Translations under genes and position numbers: made by a program
NCBI GenBank assembly: GCA_030704615.1
Contig: CM060732.1
Coordinates: 79,194,171-79,258,170 of the forward strand
Direction of reading: 5' to 3'
From: Takakia lepidozioides
Lineage: Eukaryota; Streptophyta; Takakiopsida; Takakiales; Takakiaceae
Length of the DNA stretch: 64,000 bases
In this document: positions 21,330-30,893 of the stretch, one piece after another
Layout of the letters: the number at the start of each line of letters is the position of its first letter
Numbering within the stretch: position 1 is the first letter of the stretch
Notes under the pieces: generated by a model
Databases searched by the model: none
What the model saw: the letters and a program-made list of their open reading frames with translations, nothing else
What the model was told of the DNA's origin: nothing

Positions 21330-22426
21330 TCACGTTGTCAATGGGACTTCGACTGCTCTCAGAACTAGCTCATGAGTCATGGGGCTCCTCCATGTAAAGT
21401 CGATTGCAGCCGTTGTACCGCCCCTAGTGATGTTCACCACAATGTCCTGCCCTTCAATCATACCACCATCGAATATGGAAATCTTCACGTTTTCGTCGTC
21501 CACACCAATGCGAATGTCCCCATACAATGGAGAAGAGGAGCGCACTCCTCGAGGAGAATAGGTCTCTCCGATGGAGTCCACCCACGTCCAGTGGCAGCAG
21601 TTCCACCGCAACAGCATAGCAGTGCGCCTTCTTCTGCATGGGTGACCGTCGTAGCTGGGAAAATCGGAATCGAGGATGCGCAGGAGCCACGGACTCCTCA
21701 GACCAAGATCGTCACCCCGCTCGAAGGCGTAGTGGCCTACGATATACTCAAAAGCCACCAATGTTTCCACAATCGAACCAGTATCTTCTGTGTAATCTGT
21801 GTACCAGATAACAATGTCTCCCGATGTGGCCGAATACATTGCATAATCGATGCCTCCAAAGGGGCAGTCGTCCCGGTTCCGGAAGCACGGCATCCTTGCA
21901 AAGGAGGACCTGAGGACGACTTGGATGCCGATGACCTTGCGGACAGCTACGAAGCCCTTAGATTTTGGAAATGATACGAAGCGGAAGAGCAGTCCGGCCT
22001 CCAAAATGGAGCATCTGGGTCACACGTACCCACCGACGGAGGTGGAACGTGTTCATCACGCCAGCGGTGATGAAGCCATACATCTTTCTCATCAACAAGT
22101 TATAGTTTGAGATCTGCCACCGAAGTCCATCCCCCCGGATGGAAATTCGGCGCCGCATTTACATCGAAGAGGGGATGGACTTCGTCGTGTCCAGTGGCTA
22201 TCGGCCCACCTGGCAGTGACTGCCCATAGTTTGCATGGCAGGGTAGGAAACTCAAACGGCTACATTCATGCAGCAGCCAATCTTCATCGGTCCAGGATCC
22301 TGTATGGGGGAAATTTAAATGTGCCCTGGAGTGTGCCCTGGAATGTACCTCACTTCTGTATGACTGTGTTTCATTGTGTTGAATAACTCTCGGATTTGGC
22401 CCACTGTTTACAATTTGATGTCTCAT
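21330..22426 (-). CDS. Unknown protein of element 2
   Basis: Minus-strand gene of unknown function. The main block (22,004-21,330, 224 residues) contains KSKGFVAVRKVIGIQVVLRS, a Cys/Phe-rich MPCFRNRDDCPFGGIDYAMY and a C-terminal ISIFDGGMIEGQDIVVNI stretch predicted as beta strands. Upstream blocks (NLLMRKMYGFITAGVMNTF at about 22,095-22,040, and a block from 22,426) appear to belong to it, with a frame change near 22,010 and a likely intron near 22,110-22,170 that contains a palindrome variant (22,141-22,160). No signal peptide or membrane span; I recognise no family. Shared strand and position inside the terminal repeats mark it as element cargo. Confidence 0.5.
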
Positions 22427-22518
22427 TTCTACAATTTGTCTGTTTGGTTGAATAAAGCAGAGTAACCGGTATGTGAGTCATGTGTCAAGAATATACCAGA
22501 GTAACGCCATGTCGGCTT

Positions 22519-23201
22519 GGAAATGCGGCGCCGCATTTCCATGTCGGACATCGAAATGCGGCACCGCATTTCCATGTGGGACAAGAAAATGCGGTGGATC
22601 ATTTCCGTCCAGGTACACGAAATACCAACTCGGGTCTATAAATTGATCAGAAAACGAGGTTGGCATTGCAAATGCGGCGACGCATTTCCAGATTGGCAAT
22701 GGAAACTTCTTTTTGGACAAGGGAATGCGGTGCCGCATTTCCGTCCAACACTTCGAAAAGTGCACCTATTTCCGACCAGCGCGATGGAATGCGTTACCGC
22801 ATTTCCGAGAGAGGGTCTGCAAATTGACAAATTGCGATGTCCGTTCTGGAAATGCGGCGCCGCATTTCCATGTCCGTCATCGACTTTTTTTTTACAATGG
22901 AATGCGGTGCCAGTTTTTGCTGATGGGTCTGCAGTTCGAACAACCACCATCCCCAATATGGAAATGCGGCACCGCATTTCCAATCCCGCCATGTCGGCCT
23001 CCTTGTTCGACCTCCTTGTTCGACCTCTGTAAGGTGGTGGCATCCATGCAATGAGCGGGAGAGGCCAAAACTGGCGTGTGGACAAAGGAAATTTTGGAAA
23101 TGCGGCACCGCATTCCCAATTCAGATTACTTTTTACTATGCCAACATTGAAATGGATCAAATTAGTCCCTCCCCTGTTTTGGAAATGCGTGCCGCATTTC
23201 C
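22519..23201. repeat. Palindrome cluster I of element 2
   Basis: About ten copies of the 22-nt palindrome GGAAATGCGGYRCCGCATTTCC and variants: 22,519, 22,552, 22,586 (poor), 22,669, 22,722, 22,786, 22,849, 22,961, 23,096, 23,181, with a half copy near 22,900. Spacing is irregular (about 30-135 bp). Copies at 22,519 and 22,849 are perfect 22-mers. It lies between the unknown gene and the 3' end of the ParB-methyltransferase gene. Confidence 0.95.
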
Positions 23202-23969
23202 AAAAGAGGTTCTTAGAGTTGCCAAAATTTTGGAAATGCCCTGACCCATTTCTGATTTTGGGAGCGTCCTGGTTTGGGCGATTGTGTGGCTGGAATGCAC
23301 ACTGGAGAGGGGTCACGAATGTCGGGCAGAATTTCTTTATAATACTCTGGAAGAGAATTTACATTTACAGAGACTTCATTAAAATTCTATTAATCTTGAA
23401 ATCATCGGAATCATCATCCTGTTCTAGACTGTCCTGCTCCTTCCTCCACCCCCTCAGTGCCTCTCTCATCTCCAGCGGACTGCTCGTTGGCCAGGCTTTC
23501 GAAATCCATCTTCCCCTTGACGGAACTGTCACTCTCACCTCCGTTGGTCGTCTCTCCCTGTCTGCGCCGCCTCATCCGCTGAATCACATATTGTACTTTC
23601 GTACTCGTCTACCTGTCTGTGCTGCTGCCCAACTCTTTCCTTATCCTTCTGTCCTCCCCTAGCCTCTCAAAATCTGCTCTACTTTACTAGGATTCTCACT
23701 TCTTTAATCGCTGTATTTGCGAAGTTTTAGCTGAACAATAAGTAAGAGGTTCTGGAGTAAGAAACTGCACCGGGCTGAGATCCATTAAGTCGGCCCTCGG
23801 CAAAGACCGGGACATTCTTCCTGGCAGGAAGTGTAGGCCCTACATGTTTCGACCCGGACCCTGCAATCCTGCACATGACAATCATCAACGAGACTAATGA
23901 GAACCACAGTCGGGAAATTCGTTTGACATAAATGACCCAGAAGGCTTTGCAAACTTACAATGTTTGCAC
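23202..23969. other. 3' flank of the ParB-methyltransferase gene
   Basis: No supported coding sequence. 23,380-23,700 is pyrimidine-rich on the plus strand, compatible with an untranslated 3' end of the minus-strand gene. Confidence 0.4.
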
Positions 23970-26900
23970 TCACTCGTATTCCGGGTTCTCCTCTGCATCA
24001 ATGTCCACTGTGTCTTCCTCGGACTCCGACGAATCCGAGGAGACTTCCGCTCTGTCGGGAGCCTTCACATTCCGTTGCAGCCCCTCCAGATGGGATCCCC
24101 ACACGGATGAATCCTCCTCGTAGGCAAAGAGGTGCCGGTCGGAAAACCGCCCAGCCCACATTGAGGCACCTGTTACAATGCCATCCACACATTACCACAT
24201 GGCGCTTCAGATGTTGCGAACTACATCCTAACGAGAATTTGCAGAACAGCAGAGATCAAGATTCTGCATACCTGTCCCACAGATGAGGTCGAGCACTGTG
24301 CCCTCCACGTCTGTGCATGTCTCCATAATTGTCTGAATGAAGGCAGGGCTCCGAGTCCGTGAGTACCGCAGGGGTTCCGTTGAAGTGAGGCTATGAGGGA
24401 GAAGTTCCTTGGGAACGTTGTTGAACAGAACGTCGTAATCGAGTGGGTCGCAGTTCGGGTCAACCTTTCCTCCCTCCTTCCGGAAAGCAAAGGTGGAGTT
24501 CTCCTTCACAAAGCAGTATGCATCGAACTGCTTCGTCTGCATACACAGGGGGAAAACGATTAGAAACCGAATGCGGCACCGCATTTGAAACACCCAAGCA
24601 AATGAATGGACGAGTGCCAGTGTCGTAATCACCTTCTTCCCTTCCGACCGAAGGCCCAGTGTGTTGATGCACGTCCACTTCTTTTTCAGAATCGGGACGG
24701 CGCTCTTGCGGGTCCACTTCGCAATTCCTGTCTGAGTGTTTTTTCCTCTGCTCGCCAGGACAACCACACAGCCTCTGTCGTCCAACACCATGCGGGCAAG
24801 CCCGAATCCTTTCTTCCAAAAGTCCTCCGAGTACCTGTTCCAAGATGGCAAAGCTTGCAGTCCTTCCACAGGCTCTCCGTCCGGAATATCCAAGATGATC
24901 ATATCGCAAGACCACTCGGTGGCATTTCCGCCCCTCCTACAATCCTTGTCTGCACACACCCTCTCAAAGAACGAGACCATATTCTGAAATCCTGGGGTGT
25001 CGGAAGGCTCTTCGGCAGTCGCCTTCTTCAGTGCTCTGCCCTTCAGACCCTCCATGGTCTTCATGTATGCCAACTTGGCTGCCCGTCCATCCAAAGCCGC
25101 CAAGAAACTCTCATTTACACACTGGACTACAGTTTCGGGAGCCACTTTCGGCCTCTTCATTTCCACCGGCTCGAAAGGGTGCCCCCCTGGGGGGTTGAAG
25201 AGTGCCTTCTTTGCCGAGCCAGTTCTCGTGCCTCTCGTGACAACGGTGGGCACAGGGGAGGCAGCCTGCGTTTGGGGGGTGGGCTGGTTGCAAAGTCTCC
25301 ATCGGAGTCCTCTTCCTCACCCTCTTCCTGAACAGGCTTCTGCTTCTTCGTTTTGGCGGGTGTCACAACAGCTGCTCCTTGCTGGCGAGTCCTTCTTCGA
25401 CCCCTTCTGTTGGGGCTGCACAGCTGCATCCACCGTCTTTTGTGCCATCTCAGCTGCCTTTCTGGATTCTTCCAGAGCAGCAGATTCCTTTGCCGACTTT
25501 GGCCCAGCAGGGACACGTCTTTCCTTTCTCTTCTCTTCTGCCAAGGCGTGCAGATCTTTCTCAGACTCGTCAACAATACCGCCAGACATGTCCAGGTACC
25601 ACGGGCATCCAACGAGATGCGCGGGATGCCATTGTTTCTGCATCTCGGGTGTGTAGACACAGCTTGGGCCCGCCACGGTCCAAGCCATGAAGAACGGGGG
25701 CTCTTGAGCCAGGGCCCCTGTCTGAAGGAGCACGTATTTCATATACCTGCAAGGCAGTCAGCATGCGTGAGCAAAAGTTGAGACCAACCTACTGGCAGAG
25801 TGCCACCGAAAAACATAAAATGCGAATGCGGTGCCGCATTTCCGAGACAAACCTCGTAACCAGGCTTCGCATACAAGGGCAGCTGTGCTTCACCTGTAAA
25901 CAATTCGCATTGCAGCTTTCCCCGCTCCCTCCTGATGTGTAAACTCCACGCTCCTTCTTGCTGTCTGTAGCTCTCTGGCGAAAAGGTTGTCCTTGTACGC
26001 ACATCTGAAACGTGTCACGTAGTCTTCCAATGTCTGTGTTCCATCCCATTTGACGTACAAGCCGAACGAATTTTGTGCATTACGACTTGCTCCTTCGCAT
26101 TCGACATTACCTGCGATTCCCAAATGCATTGTCACGTAGCAGTTCAGGGAATTCATGTCAGAAAAGCAAATCTGGGGAAGTACCTTGAATTACCTGGAAC
26201 CACCAAGTCATACGGTTGAGCCACACATCCACTGCAGGGTCGGAAACTTCCAGTGGAAAAGACCACATTGTCCTTATGCTCTCGGATGCATTCCAGATCG
26301 ACAGCCACCGTGTCTGCCATTTCCGATCCAATGTCAGGGCTGGAAGAGAGTGGCTATTGCTAGGAAGGAACTTCAGTGCATTGAAACCTCACCTTCTCTT
26401 TCGCCTCCACACATGCCGTTGAGAGGTGATGCAGTTTCTCCAATTGCATGGTCGGCTGCATGGCCCGAGAATAGTGTTTTGCAATCTCGGGGATGAAGTC
26501 CTTTCCAAGTGCCGGATCTGCAATTGCCACCAGCTTCACAAGCTTTGACTTGTATTTGGTTCTGGACTTGACACCGGCTTCCTTCAAGTGCTCAGTCAAT
26601 GACTGCAACGTTTTGACCTGCCCCTCACTTTCCATGAAGAAGCGTTTGGCATGGGCCAAATCCAGCTTGATGTTTGACTGCCAACAAAAACATGCAGAAG
26701 CGTTACATTCGATTCATGTGGAAAACATTACTGGAAAATTGGGGAAGGATGAGCAGAGGGAAATTGGAGGACGACTTACTTCGTATATCACCTCCACCAT
26801 TCCATCCATAGTGAGACGATACCATGTCCGGTCTGTTTTTGCAACGGCTTTCTGAATGAGCTCGGGCTCCAGCATTTCCGCAAACATCTGCGGATCAGTG

Positions 26901-28515
26901 AGACCAGTTTTCCTCACCCTGTACAGCATATGTGCCATGTGGGTATGCACGTACGCATTCTCAGTGACCCTGCAAGGCACACTCTCCAGTTCAGTACACG
27001 GAAGCACGGAAACAAACCAGAATGGAAACCGAAATGCGGCACCGCATTTCGAACGTGCTAGGGGGGTATGAGTATCTTACGAGTTGAGGTCCGCCATGGC
27101 ATTCTTGAGCAGGGAGGAGTCTGCCGCCTTCACCTTGAGGATGACACACTCCACCATGTAATGCCAGCCAATGTGCTTGGCATGGTTCTGCTTGATGTAC
27201 TCCCACCAGGCGAGAAGTCGGTGATTCCCGTCCACACAAAGAACATTTTTACCCGACATATGGCCGAAGTCGGGATCACCCTTCAGCGTCGCCTCGAATT
27301 CGTGGTTGCGAGTGTGCCAGTGGGTATCCCACGTTGACAATTCATCGGCAGTGGGTCCACGAGTTTCGCCGTCCTCATTCTCAATGGAAACGTAAAACGC
27401 TGCCGATCCCAGACGGTACCCTTCTCGAAATGCGAACTTGAGCTTATCCACATCTCCGGGAAGGGCCTGCCTGACGATGGGAAGGGAGACCATGCGACAG
27501 AGTGGGATTCGAAGAGTCCGCTGGAATACCCTGCTGCCCAGAACTCTGCCAATGCTACTGTGTGTCTCCTCCAACATTTATCCGCTGCACTTTTGAAATC
27601 CTCCGGAGACATGTCTGTAGGTGCCGGTAGTGGCTGAGCAGCTGGAGCATCCTCAACTGGAGCTGCACTCTGGGGCCTGTGTGCGGGCAATTCTGCCATT
27701 GCAGAGGCCTCCTCCGGGCCTGCTTGCTCATCGGTGGTGAGGTCTGCTGCGAACGTTCAGCGGCAGCACCCTCCTCCGGTACCAAATCGAGATCAACGGT
27801 CGATCCCATTGCCTTCGCTGCAGCAGAGTCGGCCCCAAACATCTGCAGGCGGGAAATCCTCCAGGAACTGAGCTTCAGCTCGTGGAAGCGGTTTTGCGGG
27901 AGATTGTTCGGCCGTCGCCCTGATTGCCTTCTGCTTCCTCATCCTTGCAGGTGAAGGTGTCTGCTGCAATTGAATCTGTCTTCTACCCTGCTGCTTCATT
28001 CGCGTTGGGGGGGGTGAATCGGCCTGAGCCGGTTCAGAAGCCAGTAGAGGGACGGGCTGCTTCTTCTTCGACTTTGCTGGAGAAGGGCCCGACCCTGCTG
28101 GCGATTCTCCATGATCGAAGAACGCGAGTCGATCTCTGGGACTTTGAACTTGCCCTTCGAAGACGCGTCTTTGAATCGCAGAGGGCTAGGCCCGGCAGGA
28201 ATACCCGCGCTCGGGGATCGGGTGGGTGTACGTGCTGCAGCTAGCTCCTCGGACTCTTCCTGCGGCTCTTCGGATTCCTGCGATCCCTCCAGCACGTCCA
28301 CCTTTCCTGTTAGGGCATGCAAACATGTTCTGCATTCAAGTCTCCTAGCATTCAGTCTAAGAATTACAGAAGCAAAATGGGGGGTTCGGTGCTCGATCAG
28401 CTGCGCGCAGCCCGATCGCATGGAGCTCTCACTGGTGGCTGGGTTGCTGAGTGGCCTGCTGCTCGGAGATGGCAATCTCCTCCTGTAGACGCATCTGCTT
28501 CCTCCCCTTCGGCAT
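23970..28515 (-). CDS. ParB-like domain / beta-class DNA methyltransferase, multi-exon
   Basis: Minus-strand gene with many short introns. The N-terminal exons are low-complexity and basic. The ParB-like block (about 27,560-27,081) has VFQRTLRIPLCRMVSLP and ends with VLCVDGNHRLLAWWEY, the DGxHR-x-x-A box. Intron 26,970-27,080 follows, then helical exons (about 26,969-26,770, 26,680-26,390, 26,150-25,890, 25,740-25,320). The methyltransferase has CDMIILDIPDGEP at the motif IV position, then a motif I loop split by an exact intron (24,170-24,271): DLICGTG joined to ASMWAGRF, followed by the acidic FAYEED. Motif IV before motif I is the beta-class order of N4-cytosine/N6-adenine methylases. An acidic tail ends at 23,970. 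DIPDG departs from the usual DPPY, so activity is uncertain. Start chosen at MPKGRKQM; 28,601 is an alternative. Confidence 0.7.
24570..24585. repeat. Element 2 palindrome in an intron (a)
   Basis: AATGCGGCACCGCATT, 16-nt core, within a probable intron (about 24,540-24,636) of the methyltransferase part; the intron ends CTGTATGCAG-type before the exon encoding TKQFDAYCFV. Confidence 0.85.
25824..25841. repeat. Element 2 palindrome in an intron (b)
   Basis: GAATGCGGTGCCGCATTT between the exons ending near 25,890 and starting near 25,745. Confidence 0.85.
27031..27050. repeat. Element 2 palindrome in an intron (c)
   Basis: GAAATGCGGCACCGCATTTC inside intron 26,970-27,080 (GTAAGA donor, TTGCAG acceptor), immediately after the ParB-like exon. 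Confidence 0.9.
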
Positions 28516-28950
28516 TGGCCTACGTCCGAAGTATAATTTCCGGAGCTTGCGACGAGGTCTCCTGTCTGGTGCACGAACTCCCCCCTCTCAGGTTCGAGCA
28601 TAAGAAGAACAGAGAGAGGGAAAAGGGGCAAAGAGTGCAGATGGAAAGGGCGCGAGAGGGGTGACTGAGGAGACACGACAAAAGTAGATGAAACGGCGGT
28701 GATGCACCACTTGGGTTCGAAAGGTTGGACGAAAGTGTCTCCTCGTGGAGTTTGCGTCATTACGAAATTCGAATCGTTGAGGGTACGCCTGCCGTCCGAA
28801 AAACAAACATCATTATCCAACGGTCAGGCCGCGCCGCCTCATGCCCCTTCAGTCAGATAGAGTGCCGACATGTGCAGCAATTCCGTTGCTCCACGTGTTC
28901 ACATTTCAAGGCATTTCCGTCCCAGCGTCTGATGAGTTGGAGCGAAATGC

Positions 28951-30478
28951 GAATGCGGCGCCGCATTTCCGTTAAGTACATCACGCTACACATCCGTACT
29001 TGTTGGAAGAAAATGCGGCACCGCATTTCCGTTCCACCTTCACATACCTTAGTTGTTGAACGGAAATACGGTGCCGCATTTCCGTCCCACAGCTCCGGGA
29101 AATGCGGCGCCGCATTTCCGTTCCCACTTCACATACGTTAGTTGATGAATGGAAATGCGTGCCACATTTCCGTTCGGGAAAGTATAGAGGTCTCACCTGG
29201 ACAGAAATGCGGTGTCGCATTTCCGGTCTGGAAAGGTTGAAGGTCTCACATGGATGGAAATGCCACATTTCCGTAGCACAGCTCCAGGCCGAATATACAA
29301 AACGGAAATGCGGCGCCGCATTTCCGTTCGAGAATGTCGGAAGGTGCGACTCGAACGGAAATGCGGTGCCGCATTTCTGTCCCGTTGCGCACGATTTTCA
29401 GTCAGAATGGAAATGCGGTACCGCATTTCCGTTCTGTAGAGTATTAACGTCTGACGCTGGCGGAAATGCCCCGCATTTTCGTTCCACAGCTCCATGCCTC
29501 ACATACAAAACGGAAATGCGGCGCCGCATTTCCGTTTTGGAATGTCGGAGGTGGACTCCGACGGAAATGCGGTACCGCATTTCAATTCCGATGTTTCAGG
29601 ATATTTCATCAGAACGGAAATGCGGTGCCGCATTCCGTTCTGGAATGAGGTGCGACTCGGATGGAAATGCGCTGCCGCATTTCAGTTCCGATGGTTCACG
29701 ATTTTCAGTCAGAACGGAAATGCGGTGCCGCATTTCCGTTCTGGAATGATGGTAGGTGCGACTCGGATGGAAATACGGTGCCGCATTTCAGTTCAGATGG
29801 TTCACGATTTTCAGTCAGAACGGAAATGCGGTGCCGCATTTCCGTTCTGGATAGTATGAATGTCTCAACCGGTCGGAATTGCGCTGTATGAAGCTGTCGG
29901 AATCTTACTCGGCTCCATGCATCAGATACAAAATGGAAATGCGGCGCCGCATTTCCTTTATGGAATGTCGAAAAGTGCGACTCGGACGGAAATGCGGTGC
30001 CGCATTTCTGTTCCCGTTGTTCATAATTCTCAATCAGAACGGAAATGCCCGCATTTCCGTTCCACCTTCACATACCGTGCTTGTTGAATGAAATGCGGTA
30101 CCGCATTTCCGTTCTCGAGAGTATGAATGTCTTTAAGGACGGAAATGTGCTGCAGCATTTCTATCCCTCAGCTCCATGCATCAGATACAAAATGGAAATG
30201 CGGCGCCGCATTCCGTTCTGGAATGTCGAAAAGTGCGACTCGGACGGAAATGCGGTGCCGCATTTCTGTTCCCGTTGTTCATAATCTCAATCAGAACGGA
30301 AATGCGGTACCGCATTTCCGTTCCACCTTCACATACCGTGCTTGCTGGATGGAAATGCGTTACCGCATTTCCGTTCTGGAGAGTATAAAGGTTTCCCCCG
30401 GACGGAAACTCGGTGCCGCATTTCCGTCGCTCTGGTGCATGACCAAGATGCAATACGGAAATGCGGCGCCGTATTTCC
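28951..30478. repeat. Palindrome cluster II: about 29 palindromes at ~50-bp spacing
   Basis: About 29 copies or variants of GGAAATGCGGYRCCGCATTTCC between the divergent ParB-methyltransferase and transposase genes. Examples: 28,951, 29,011, 29,061, 29,098, 29,304, 29,358, 29,408, 29,512, 29,562, 29,721, 29,821, 29,935, 29,988, 30,245, 30,298, 30,351, 30,457. Spacing is mostly 47-60 bp. The spacers recur in order (a CTCCATGCATCAGATACAAA type, a GGAATGTCG...GCGACTC type, a CAATCAGAAC type, a CCACCTTCACATACC type, an AGTATGAATGTCT type), so 4-5 palindromes form a higher-order unit of about 200-260 bp repeated several times. It occupies the position of a shared bidirectional promoter. Confidence 0.95.
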
Positions 30479-30893
30479 GTCCACCAGCAATCGAAAGAAT
30501 CACTCGGGACGGGAAATCTGGAACCTCAATGGGTTGCATTGTTCCGAAACAACACAATTGCGGCCAGTCTTGATGAGCACAACTTGGTTGTCTGACCGTT
30601 TTAACCAGCAGTCCTGGCACTTGTCAGTGCGAACGTTCCTGTCTGCACCGAGAATACTGCTGGATCCACCCTCAGGAGAAACTGTCAGGAGATGTTATTT
30701 CGTCGCCGAATCGGCCATCATTGTCTACTCACTGGCTATGGAATCAAACCTCCCACCTTCATGCATGTAGCTTGAAACAATACTTTCACTTCAATGTGCG
30801 ACTTCCAATCGTCGATGGACTCCGCAGATCCACTTAGATGGTGCCTGTGAGCCTTGGTCTGTCGCTATACTGAACCTCGCACTTGCCAACTCC
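30479..30893. other. Region between palindrome cluster II and transposase ORF
   Basis: No clear coding exon; probably promoter, 5' leader or an undetected first exon of the transposase gene. Confidence 0.4.

Noticed and set aside
23970-28515. Bacterial or phage contamination, given ParB and methylase domains.
   Set aside because: Clear introns, location inside a MULE with target duplications, and nesting in a gypsy element argue for native eukaryotic DNA.
28951-30478. CRISPR-like array (regular short repeats with ~28-bp spacers).
   Set aside because: The repeat is fully palindromic and variable, spacers recur in order, no cas genes, and the context is a eukaryotic transposon.
22517-30573. 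Many ORFs with repeated MRRRISV, GNAVPHF or KCGAAFPF peptides.
   Set aside because: They are translations of the palindrome array in different frames. The repeats are DNA-level, not protein repeats.
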